Shown: in pieces, positions 1-6,929 of the stretch
How positions within the stretch are numbered: the stretch's first letter is position 1
How the letters are laid out: each line of letters opens with the position of its first letter
Assembly: GCA_035761265.1 (NCBI GenBank)
Contig: DASTRL010000236.1
Coordinates: 1-14,000, forward strand
DNA from: CADEED01 sp035761265
Lineage (GTDB): Bacteria > Pseudomonadota > Gammaproteobacteria > Steroidobacterales > Steroidobacteraceae
Length of the DNA: 14,000 nucleotides
Reading direction: 5' to 3'
Translations under genes and position numbers: made by a program
Notes under the pieces: model-generated
Databases searched by the model: none
The model's input: the letters and a program-made list of their open reading frames with translations, nothing else
Told to the model about the DNA's origin: nothing

Positions 1-128
1 GTACGAGATGCGCGCCGTGAACATCTAGCGGGCAAGAGGAGGTGGTGTCAGGCAGGGAAAACGGCCGTTTTCCCTGCCTGACACCACCTCCTCTTGCCCG
101 CTAGATGTTCACGGCGCGCATCTCGTAC
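1..128. repeat. Perfect 128-bp palindrome at the window edge with a REP-like core
   Basis: Bases 1-64 are the exact reverse complement of 65-128, with the centre in AAAACGGCCGTTTT at 58-71. The outer 28 bases on each side are the last codons and stop of the RES toxin gene, so bases 1-28 are a mirrored copy of 101-128. The inner part carries GTGGTGTCAGGCAGGGA, which recurs at 6271-6350. Symmetry runs to the first base, so the real arm length is unknown and at least 64 bp. It is either a REP-like element between two convergent copies of the gene end, or a fold-back artefact at a contig end. Presence in the sequence is certain; biological reality is not. Confidence 0.9.
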
Positions 129-793
129 ACGCGCGATATCGCGTTGCCGTCCCAGGCGTATCTCAAGTGCACGCTCTGGCGTACGTTCTGCACGAGTCGC
201 GGTCGGAACAGGGCCACGCACTCGCCCCCGGCGCGGCGCACGCTCTCGAACGCGATTCCGTTCGATCCCGAGTTGCGCAGTTCGCGGCCTAGCTTCTGCG
301 AGGCGGCATAACTCGCCGGATCGTAGACTTCACCCAGCTCCGCGCGGCGACCGCGCAGGTCGTGCAGCTCGCAGGCCACGTCGGCGAGGTAGCAGCGCAT
401 TTCCAGCTCCATCGCCGGCTGGCGGGTGGCGCGCAGGAAATTCTCGCGATGGAAGCGGGTTTCGGCGATGGCGGTGTCGATGGACTCCGCGGCGTAGTAC
501 GCACCGAAATGGCCGTCGGTGAAACGCGTGCCCTGCGGCGAGAGGTGCGTGAACGGCGCCATGACGACCGACGCATTCGGCCCGCTGACGCGATCCGCGA
601 CCGGTACCAGCGAAAGTTCGCCGAGCTCGTTGCGCAACCGCGGATTGGTCATGGATTCGAGCTTGTAGAGCGCGTCCCAGTCCGCGGGATCGGCCACGCG
701 CTCGAACAGGTGGATGGTGGGCAGGCGACTCGCGACGATGCGGTGGCACGGCGCAAACCGCACCGCGCGAACGGTGTGGGTGATGGTGACCAT
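101..793 (-). CDS. RES-domain toxin of a RES-Xre toxin-antitoxin pair
   Basis: This is a 230-residue RES-family protein. RES toxins have an ADP-ribosyltransferase-like fold and deplete NAD+ (MbcT and related toxins). The family pattern is visible: Arg90 in GTRFTDG, the GAYYAAES stretch (97-104), Glu111 in AIAETRFH and the Ser-Gly-Ser at 175-177 in NSGSNGIAFES, matching the Arg-Glu-Ser signature. I chose the ATG at 793 because GAGG lies about 7 bases upstream and the family's N-terminus starts here; the frame stays open 50 codons further upstream, but that part overlaps the antitoxin gene. The antitoxin gene ends 26 bases upstream, so the pair is one operon in the usual antitoxin-toxin order. 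The last codons and stop lie inside the 128-bp palindrome. The NAD+-degrading activity is inferred from the family. Confidence 0.9.
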   Translation of the reverse strand: MVTITHTVRAVRFAPCHRIVASRLPTIHLFERVADPADWDALYKLESMTNPRLRNELGELSLVPVADRVSGPNASVVMAPFTHLSPQGTRFTDGHFGAYYAAESIDTAIAETRFHRENFLRATRQPAMELEMRCYLADVACELHDLRGRRAELGEVYDPASYAASQKLGRELRNSGSNGIAFESVRRAGGECVALFRPRLVQNVRQSVHLRYAWDGNAISRVYEMRAVNI

Positions 794-819
794 CCGTGGC
801 CTCGGAGTGGCTGCCGCGG

Positions 820-1233
820 TTATCCGCGCTCGGAGTCGAGGTATTGCCGGACCACGTACAGGTCGGCGACCTGCCCCGACAGCATCCGATCCAGCGCCGA
901 ACGCCCGCCGAAGGGCGGTGCCGTATTGGGCTTGCGCACCCATTCGTCAGCGGCGCGCGTGTCGGGCAGCAGGATCTGCAGTGACTTGTAGATGCCGAGC
1001 AGGTAGGAGAGGCGTTCGAGCGTGTCCGGCGGCAACCGCGGCTCGCGCTCGCGCCGCCATTTGAAGAACGTGGAGCGCGACGCGATGCCCAGCAACTTCA
1101 GTTGCTCGGCCACCGTCAGCCCCCAGGCTTCGGCAATCCTCGTAAAGGCGCGAAGCCCCGCTCCGCCCGCCGCCGCGTATTCGGAGGAACCTCGGTTCCG
1201 CGCCCGGACCGTGCTCGCAACGTGCAGACTCAT
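820..1233 (-). CDS. Xre/ParS-type antitoxin with DUF2384 toxin-binding domain
   Basis: The protein has 137 residues. Residues 38-62 form a helix-turn-helix of the Xre-like type found in these antitoxins (LTVAEQLKLLGIASRSTFFKW). Residues about 73-134 match the DUF2384 (MbcA/ParS/Xre C-terminal) domain, including the WVRKPN, FGGRSALDRM and VRQYLDSER stretches. The C-terminal domain normally covers the RES active site, while the helix-turn-helix binds the operon's own promoter. The ATG at 1233 has a good GAGGAGA ribosome site about 7 bases upstream. It is first in the operon, with the RES gene 26 bases downstream. Autorepression is expected from the family, and an imperfect inverted repeat lies just upstream (1248-1289). 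The N-terminal 30 residues are low in recognisable features. Confidence 0.88.
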   Translation of the reverse strand: MSLHVASTVRARNRGSSEYAAAGGAGLRAFTRIAEAWGLTVAEQLKLLGIASRSTFFKWRREREPRLPPDTLERLSYLLGIYKSLQILLPDTRAADEWVRKPNTAPPFGGRSALDRMLSGQVADLYVVRQYLDSERG

Positions 1234-1247
1234 GGTCGTCTCCTCAA

Positions 1248-1289
1248 GTACATATCTGGACTATACACACATATCATCCATATGAGTAC
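1248..1289 (-). promoter_or_regulatory. Putative promoter/operator of the toxin-antitoxin operon
   Basis: This AT-rich patch sits 14 bases upstream of the antitoxin start in otherwise GC-rich DNA. Two 13-base arms (1248-1260 and 1277-1289) form an inverted repeat with 10 of 13 positions paired. CATAT occurs three times (1251, 1270, 1279). On the minus strand TATAGT (1265 to 1260) could be a -10 box; I see no good -35 box. Binding by the antitoxin is inferred from the habits of the family. Confidence 0.4.
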
Positions 1290-1369
1290 TTTTTCTTGCA
1301 TCACGAGGGTGCGTCCTGCAAAAACAAGCACTGAATTCTGACCCCGAATGGCGCAAAATTCGTCGCGGT

Positions 1370-1386
1370 CGCACCAAAAATGTGCA
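1370..1386 (+). promoter_or_regulatory. NtrC (NRI) binding site upstream of glnA
   Basis: CGCACCAAAAATGTGCA matches the NtrC consensus TGCACCAAAATGGTGCA at 14 of 17 positions, with both GCAC and GTGC half-sites intact. Its centre is about 86 bases upstream of the start site expected from the sigma-54 promoter at 1437, a usual enhancer distance. A much weaker resemblance (9 of 17) lies at 1350-1366, about 20 bases further upstream. NtrC itself is encoded at 4815-6266. Confidence 0.75.
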
Positions 1387-1436
1387 CGGTTCGCGCGCGG
1401 GGCCTTCCAACCCGTTGATTCAAAAAGATTCCGCGA

Positions 1437-1454
1437 CTGGCACAGCGAATGCAT
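1437..1454 (+). promoter_or_regulatory. Sigma-54 promoter of glnA
   Basis: CTGGCACAGCGAATGCAT fits the sigma-54 pattern YTGGCACG-N4-TTGCW. GG is at 1439-1440 and GC at 1451-1452, exactly the required 12-base separation, and TGGCAC is perfect. Transcription would begin near 1464, giving a leader of about 36 bases before the glnA ATG. With the NtrC box upstream, this predicts induction of glnA under nitrogen limitation. No sigma-70 promoter is obvious. Confidence 0.82.
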
Positions 1455-1499
1455 TGAGACCGAGGCTCAAACCCTTCCAGAGGCAGAGGATCCCCAACA

Positions 1500-2909
1500 A
1501 TGAAACCGGCAGATGTAATCAAGTTGATCAAGGACAAGGAGGTCAAGTACGCCGACCTCCGCTTCACCGACACCCGCGGCAAAGAACAACACGTCACGAT
1601 TCCCGCGAATCTCGTCGATGAAGACCTGTTTCGCGACGGCAAGATGTTCGACGGCTCGTCCATCGCAGGTTGGAAGGGCATCAACGAGTCGGACATGATC
1701 CTCGCGCTCGATCCGACCACGGCGGTGATCGACCCGTTCTTCGAGCAGACCACGGTCAACATCCGCTGCGACATCATCGAGCCGGCCACCATGCAAGGCT
1801 ACGAGCGCGACCCGCGCTCCCTCGGCAAGCGCGCCGAGGCCTATCTCAAGTCCACGGGCATCGCCGACGGCGCGCTGTTCGGACCCGAGAACGAATTCTT
1901 CATCTTCGACAGCGTGCGCTGGAACAGCGGCATGAACGGCACGTCGTACGAGATCGACTCGGGACAGGGCGCCTGGAACAGCAACACCGTCTACCCGGAC
2001 GGCAACAAGGGCCACCGCCCCGGGATCAAGGGCGGCTACTTCCCGGTCCCGCCGGTCGATGCCTTCCAGGACATCCGCTCGGCGATGTGCGATGCGCTCG
2101 TCGAGATGGGCATGAAGGTCGAAGTGCATCACCACGAAGTCGCGACCGGCGGCCAGTGCGAAATCGGTGTCGGCGCCGGCGGCCTGGTCAAGAAGGCCGA
2201 CGAGGTGCAGATCCTCAAGTACGCCGTTCACAACGTGGCGCACAGCTACGGCAAGACGGCCACGTTCATGCCGAAGCCCCTGGTCGGCGACAACGGTTCG
2301 GGCATGCACGTGCACCAGTCGCTGCAGAAGGCGGGCACCGCGCTGTTTGCCGGCGACAAGTACGGCGGCCTCTCGGATACCGCGCTCTACTACATCGGCG
2401 GCATCATCAAGCACGCCAAGGCCATCAACGCGTTCACCAATCCGGGCACGAATTCGTACAAGCGCCTGGTGCCGGGCTTCGAAGCGCCGGTGATGCTGGC
2501 GTACTCGGCCCGCAATCGCTCGGCGTCGATCCGCATTCCGTGGGTGTCGAACCCGAAGGCGCGCCGCATCGAAGTGCGCTTCCCGGATTCCTCGGCGAAT
2601 CCGTACTTCGCGTTCGCGGCCATGATGATGGCCGGTCTCGACGGCATCCAGAACAAGATCCATCCGGGCGAGCCGGCCGACAAGGACCTCTACGACCTCG
2701 AGCCCGAGGAGGAAAAGCACATTCCGCAGGTGTGCCATTCACTCGACATGGCGCTCGAAGCCCTCGACAAGGATCGCGAGTTCCTGACCCGGGGTGGCGT
2801 GTTCACCAACGACGTGATCGACGCGTACATCGGATTGAAGATGCAGGAAGTCACCCGCTTCCGCATGAGCACTCATCCGGTCGAGCTCGACATGTACTAC
2901 AGCTGCTGA
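1500..2909 (+). CDS. glnA: Glutamine synthetase, type I (GSI-beta)
   Basis: The enzyme makes glutamine from glutamate, ammonia and ATP in the cytoplasm and is the main entry of ammonia in nitrogen-poor conditions. Its length of 469 residues is standard for the dodecameric GSI type. Visible landmarks are Asp51 in MFDGSSI, Glu130/Glu132 in GPENEFF (metal), His270 in GSGMHVHQS, the Glu328 flap in PGFEAP, and Arg338/Arg340/Arg345 in SARNRSASIR. Tyr398 in DLYDLEPEE is the adenylylation site of the GSI-beta class, so control by GlnE is expected. The ATG at 1500 follows GAGGA with 9 bases between. Transcription is predicted from the sigma-54 promoter with an NtrC site upstream, and a terminator at 3024-3055 separates it from the ntrB-ntrC unit. 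Nothing is unusual in the protein. Confidence 0.98.
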   Translation: MKPADVIKLIKDKEVKYADLRFTDTRGKEQHVTIPANLVDEDLFRDGKMFDGSSIAGWKGINESDMILALDPTTAVIDPFFEQTTVNIRCDIIEPATMQGYERDPRSLGKRAEAYLKSTGIADGALFGPENEFFIFDSVRWNSGMNGTSYEIDSGQGAWNSNTVYPDGNKGHRPGIKGGYFPVPPVDAFQDIRSAMCDALVEMGMKVEVHHHEVATGGQCEIGVGAGGLVKKADEVQILKYAVHNVAHSYGKTATFMPKPLVGDNGSGMHVHQSLQKAGTALFAGDKYGGLSDTALYYIGGIIKHAKAINAFTNPGTNSYKRLVPGFEAPVMLAYSARNRSASIRIPWVSNPKARRIEVRFPDSSANPYFAFAAMMMAGLDGIQNKIHPGEPADKDLYDLEPEEEKHIPQVCHSLDMALEALDKDREFLTRGGVFTNDVIDAYIGLKMQEVTRFRMSTHPVELDMYYSC

Positions 2910-3023
2910 GGCGTCGTGCGACGGCTGTATGCCTCCAGGGCAGGCAAGGCGGGCATCGGCCCGACGAGCGCGCCCGCCGGTCATCCAGCCGCCGCTCGGC
3001 TCGTCAATCAGCGAAGGACGCGG

Positions 3024-3055
3024 GCGGCCGTGCATGGGCACGGCCGCTCGTTTTT
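3024..3055 (+). terminator. Rho-independent terminator after glnA
   Basis: GCGGCCGTGC (3024-3033) pairs perfectly with GCACGGCCGC (3038-3047) across an ATGG loop, followed by TCGTTTTT. This is a textbook terminator 115 bases after the glnA stop. The stretch 2910-3023 before it holds only minor hairpins and no ORF with coding character. Confidence 0.9.
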
Positions 3056-3105
3056 GAAGACCGCGTTTTGGCTGAGTTCAGCCGAAGGGGCTATCCTGCT
3101 GCCCC

Positions 3106-3690
3106 ATGAAGCGCGCCTCTGTTGTCATATTGCTCGGCTCGCTGCTGGCGGCCTCGGCCAGCCAGGCCACCACCTATGTGCGCGTCGAGAAGGACGGCAG
3201 CAAGACCTATTCGGACCGCCCGCTTCCCGGTGGACACCCCGTCGAAATCGAGCCCGCGCAGACCTACTCCGCGCCGGCTGCCACCACCCCGGTCGATCGC
3301 TCGCGGTCTCCCGAGGAACAGGCCGCGCTCGATGCAGCGCGCTTCGCGTACAGCTGCTCGCTGAGCCCGCGCAACGACGAGACCTTCCAGAACCCGGATA
3401 CCGTGACGATCGCCGTGCAGCTGACTCCGTCGCTTCGTCCGGGCGATCGGGTGGACATCTCGCTGGATGGCACGAAGCTGGACAACTCGGCGAATCCGAC
3501 GAGCGCGCAGGTGCAATATCCGGATCGCGGCTCGCACACGGTGAGCGTGCATATCGTCGATCGTTCCGGAAGGACACTCTGCGATCTCAGCAGCGCCTTT
3601 CACGTGCAGCGCGCGGGCCTGAATTCACCGGCAAGGCAGCCGGTGCGCCCGCCGCCGCGTCCCAAGCCGCCGAAGCCCGCGCCGCACTGA
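3106..3690 (+). CDS. Secreted DUF4124-containing protein in the ntrB-ntrC unit
   Basis: The protein has 194 residues and is probably periplasmic. Residues 1-21 form a signal peptide (MKRAS, a hydrophobic LLGSLLAA core, cleavage near SQA-TT). Residues about 22-70 resemble DUF4124, with the typical TYVRVEKDGSKTYSDRP opening. Residues about 95-165 look like a beta-rich, Ig-like fold (TVTIAVQLTPSLRPGDRVDISLDG), with two cysteines at 84 and 154 that could pair. The tail (172-194) is Pro/Lys/Arg rich. DUF4124 proteins have no assigned function. The ATG at 3106 lacks a clear Shine-Dalgarno site, but no better start exists and the signal peptide begins here. It lies 36 bases upstream of ntrB and after the glnA terminator, so it is probably first in a DUF4124-ntrB-ntrC transcript. 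A link to nitrogen control is suggested only by position. Confidence 0.85.
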   Translation: MKRASVVILLGSLLAASASQATTYVRVEKDGSKTYSDRPLPGGHPVEIEPAQTYSAPAATTPVDRSRSPEEQAALDAARFAYSCSLSPRNDETFQNPDTVTIAVQLTPSLRPGDRVDISLDGTKLDNSANPTSAQVQYPDRGSHTVSVHIVDRSGRTLCDLSSAFHVQRAGLNSPARQPVRPPPRPKPPKPAPH

Positions 3691-3726
3691 GACGTGGCGC
3701 GAGGCCATGCGGGGCCGGAGGCCGGC

Positions 3727-4814
3727 ATGGCGGTTGAGCGCTTCCTGGCCTCCGCGATCGCGCACTTCGAGCCCGCCGACCTGATCGGCGCGCTGGCCAC
3801 GGGCATCGTGGTACTCGATGCGGATCGCTGCGTGGTGTACGCCAATGTCGCCGCGCAGGACCTGCTCGCCGTCAGCGTCAACCAGGCGCGCGGCAAACCT
3901 TTTCTCTCGCTGGTGCTCGAGGCGGATTCGCTCGATCCGCTGATGCGGCGCGCGCTCGAAACCGGCGAGACGTTGTCCGAGCGCGAGATGTCCGTGATGA
4001 CGGGCCCGCTGGGGCGCGAGCATCGCGTCATCGACGTCACCATGACGCCGCTCGACAGCGAATTCGAGCGCAAGTACCTGCTGCTGGAGATCTCCGATGC
4101 CACGCAGCGCCAGCGCATCACGCGCGAGAACGAGCTCATGGCGCGCCTCGATTCCAGCCGGCAGATGGTCCGGCAGCTGGCGCACGAGATCAAGAATCCG
4201 CTCGGCGGATTGCGCGGCGCGGCCCAACTACTCGAACGCGAGCTGCACGAACACCTGCGCGAGTACACGGGCGTGATCATCAGCGAAGCCGATCGCCTGA
4301 CGGCGCTGGTCGACTCGATGATCGGCCCGGCGCGCGCGCCGCAGAAAGCCTTGATCAACATCCACGAGATCTGCGAGCACGTGTACCGCCTGTTGCGCAG
4401 CGAGGCGCGCGCGGGCGTGCTGGTGGAGCGCGACTACGACCCTTCCCTGCCGAACGCGGAGGTTGATGCCAATCAGATCATCCAGGCACTGCTGAACATC
4501 GCGCGCAACGCGCTGCTGGCCGTCGGGGAGCGCGGCCGCATCGTGATCCGCACGCGCGTCGCGAGCAACGTCAACATCGGCGCGACGCGGCACAAGCTCG
4601 CCGCCAGCCTGACGGTGGAGGACAACGGGCCGGGAGTGCCGCCCGAGCTCGCGGACACGATTTTCTTTCCGCTGGTCACCGGCCGCGCCAATGGCACGGG
4701 CCTGGGACTCGCCGTGTCGCAGGACCTGGTCACGCGCCACGGCGGTCTCATCGAGTTCGACAGCAAGCCCGGGCGCACGGTGTTCACCATCCTGTTGCCC
4801 TTACCGGAGAACGC

Positions 4815-4818
<4 letters not shown>
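3727..4818 (+). CDS. glnL: Nitrogen-regulation sensor histidine kinase NtrB (NRII)
   Basis: This soluble kinase/phosphatase sets the phosphorylation state of NtrC under control of PII (GlnB). It has 363 residues and no membrane segment, as expected for NtrB. A PAS-like domain spans about 20-125. The phosphoacceptor is His153 in QLAHEIKNPLGGLRGAAQLL, the H-box of this family. The N-box is around 251-264 (IIQALLNIARNALL), the G1 box is DNGPGV (299-304) and the G2 box is GTGLGL (323-328). The ATG at 3727 is preceded by GGAGG with 5 bases between. A GTG 33 bases upstream is in frame but has no such site. The stop overlaps the start of ntrC by four bases (ATGA), so the two are translationally coupled. 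Its target promoter is probably that of glnA at 1437. Confidence 0.95.
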
Positions 4819-6266
<1,448 letters not shown>

Positions 6267-6268
6267 GA

Positions 6269-6352
6269 CGGTGGCGTCAGGCAGGGATTGCGCCGAATTG
6301 CTGTCCACGAATTGTCCCGCCCGCAGCCCACGATCCCTGCCTGACACCACGG
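6269..6352. repeat. REP-like inverted repeat, same family as the palindrome at base 1
   Basis: The 20-base arms 6269-6288 and 6333-6352 pair at 18 of 20 positions around a 44-base spacer. Both arms contain the GTGGYGTCAGGCAGGGA core also found at the centre of the 1-128 palindrome. It lies directly after the ntrC stop. There is no T-tract, so it is not a classic terminator, although it could protect the ntrC mRNA end. No transposase (RAYT) is in the window. Confidence 0.75.
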
Positions 6353-6646
6353 CCGCCAAAGCCGGACGCCACGGTCGCGACGCGGCCTGCGCAAAGTCCC
6401 GTATTCCCTCTCCTACACGATGAGTTCACACTTTTGGCCGTGCTTCCGGAAAGGTTGTTAGCGCTATCCTCCCGGTGCCTTTTCTCGGAAATTCCAGTGG
6501 TTTTCTCGCGAGGGGTGACATAACTGAAGGGGCACGTGATTGCCGTCGCGAATCGGAAACGCCTTTGTTTCCAGTGTCCCGAGCTTGTTCCATTCTTTGT
6601 CCCCACAGGGTTCCAGACATTCCCGGGTCTGGAAAAGAGAGGAAAC
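6353..6646 (+). promoter_or_regulatory. Non-coding stretch; candidate structured leader of the small membrane protein gene
   Basis: This is the longest gap in the window and is visibly richer in A and T than its neighbours. I find no convincing ORF. Two clean hairpins lie close to the next gene: GGAAAC/GTTTCC (6555-6560 with 6567-6572) and TTCCAGAC/GTCTGGAA (6611-6618 with 6627-6634), the second ending only 12 bases before the ATG at 6647 and abutting its ribosome site. TATCCT at 6465-6470 could be a -10 box, but I see no matching -35. A regulatory role is inferred from structure and position only. Confidence 0.4.
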
Positions 6647-6805
6647 ATGCAAGAGATAGTCGTTCAAAGCACCAAGTACCCAGAGATCGTCGTCCAGGGT
6701 TCGCGGTACGACTACACGTCTGACATCGTCATGGTCGTCATAGGCGTGTTGGCTGCCGCTGCCATCATCTGGCGCTACACCGCGTCGCGCCGGGGCAAGG
6801 ATTGA
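6647..6805 (+). CDS. Small single-pass membrane protein with duplicated EIVVQ (TonB-box-like) motif
   Basis: I do not recognise this 52-residue protein as a named family. The ATG at 6647 has an excellent AGAGAGGA site 5 bases upstream. Residues 3-11 (EIVVQSTKY) and 13-21 (EIVVQGSRY) are a tandem repeat with a 10-residue period, seen also in the DNA (6653-6679 and 6683-6709). Residues about 26-43 are a hydrophobic helix (DIVMVVIGVLAAAAIIW), followed by RYTASRRGKD. The positive tail predicts C-terminus in the cytoplasm and the repeats in the periplasm. EIVV followed by a small residue and Ser/Thr-Arg/Lys resembles the TonB box at the N-terminus of many TonB-dependent receptors (EIVVTGSR, EIVVTAQR). 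It stands alone between ntrC and convergent pyrD, framed by two inverted repeats. Translation is likely; function is unknown. Confidence 0.68.
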   Translation: MQEIVVQSTKYPEIVVQGSRYDYTSDIVMVVIGVLAAAAIIWRYTASRRGKD

Positions 6806-6833
6806 TCGCGGGCTTTCCGTTGCGCGTGGAATA

Positions 6834-6923
6834 GGGGGCATTCCTCGATTCCACGCGCGGCGGCAAAAGGGGTCAGTTCTTCCGAGGACTGACCCCTTTT
6901 GCTAGGAATCGAGGAATGTCCCC
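6834..6923. repeat. Nested REP-like inverted repeat between convergent genes
   Basis: The outer arms 6834-6852 and 6905-6923 (GGGGRCATTCCTCGATTCC) pair at 18 of 19 positions. Inside them a second palindrome, 6865-6877 with 6888-6900, pairs perfectly over 13 bases and can extend into the loop. The GGGGACATTCC and GGGGTCAGTCC ends are of the style seen in REP elements mobilised by RAYT transposases, though none is encoded here. The element fills almost the whole gap between the small protein gene and pyrD. Confidence 0.8.
6865..6900. terminator. Likely bidirectional terminator inside the nested repeat
   Basis: AAAAGGGGTCAGT pairs with ACTGACCCCTTTT around a 10-base loop that can itself pair partly. 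The stem has four A before it and four T after it, so it can act on transcripts from either side. It separates the small protein gene (plus strand) from convergent pyrD (minus strand, stop at 6930). Confidence 0.65.
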
Positions 6924-6929
6924 AATTTC

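Noticed and set aside
1309..1346. GAATTCTGACCCC at 1333-1345 as a remnant half of a REP element
   Set aside because: It resembles the GGGGTCAG ends of the repeat at 6834-6923, but no partner arm is present nearby, so it could be chance.
1350..1366. Second NtrC box upstream of glnA
   Set aside because: Only 9 of 17 consensus positions agree; mentioned with the good site but not called as a feature.
1467..2738. A 423-codon frame antisense to glnA
   Set aside because: glnA on the other strand is certain, and the antisense product is His/Arg/Val-rich shadow with no domain or ribosome site.
3060..3105. Promoter for the DUF4124-ntrB-ntrC unit
   Set aside because: TATCCT near 3093 and TTGGCT near 3068 have poor spacing, and the GGCTGA/TCAGCC hairpin between them does not help; a promoter must lie here or read-through occurs, but I cannot point to it.
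1670..3109. A 479-codon frame overlapping glnA in another phase on the plus strand
   Set aside because: Arg/Ala/Gly/Pro-rich product of the shifted glnA frame that reads through the glnA terminator; no family features.
6269..6923. The small protein gene as cargo of one transposon bounded by the two inverted repeats
   Set aside because: The repeats at 6269-6352 and 6834-6923 have different sequences, each is a self-contained inverted pair, and no transposase or target duplication is seen.
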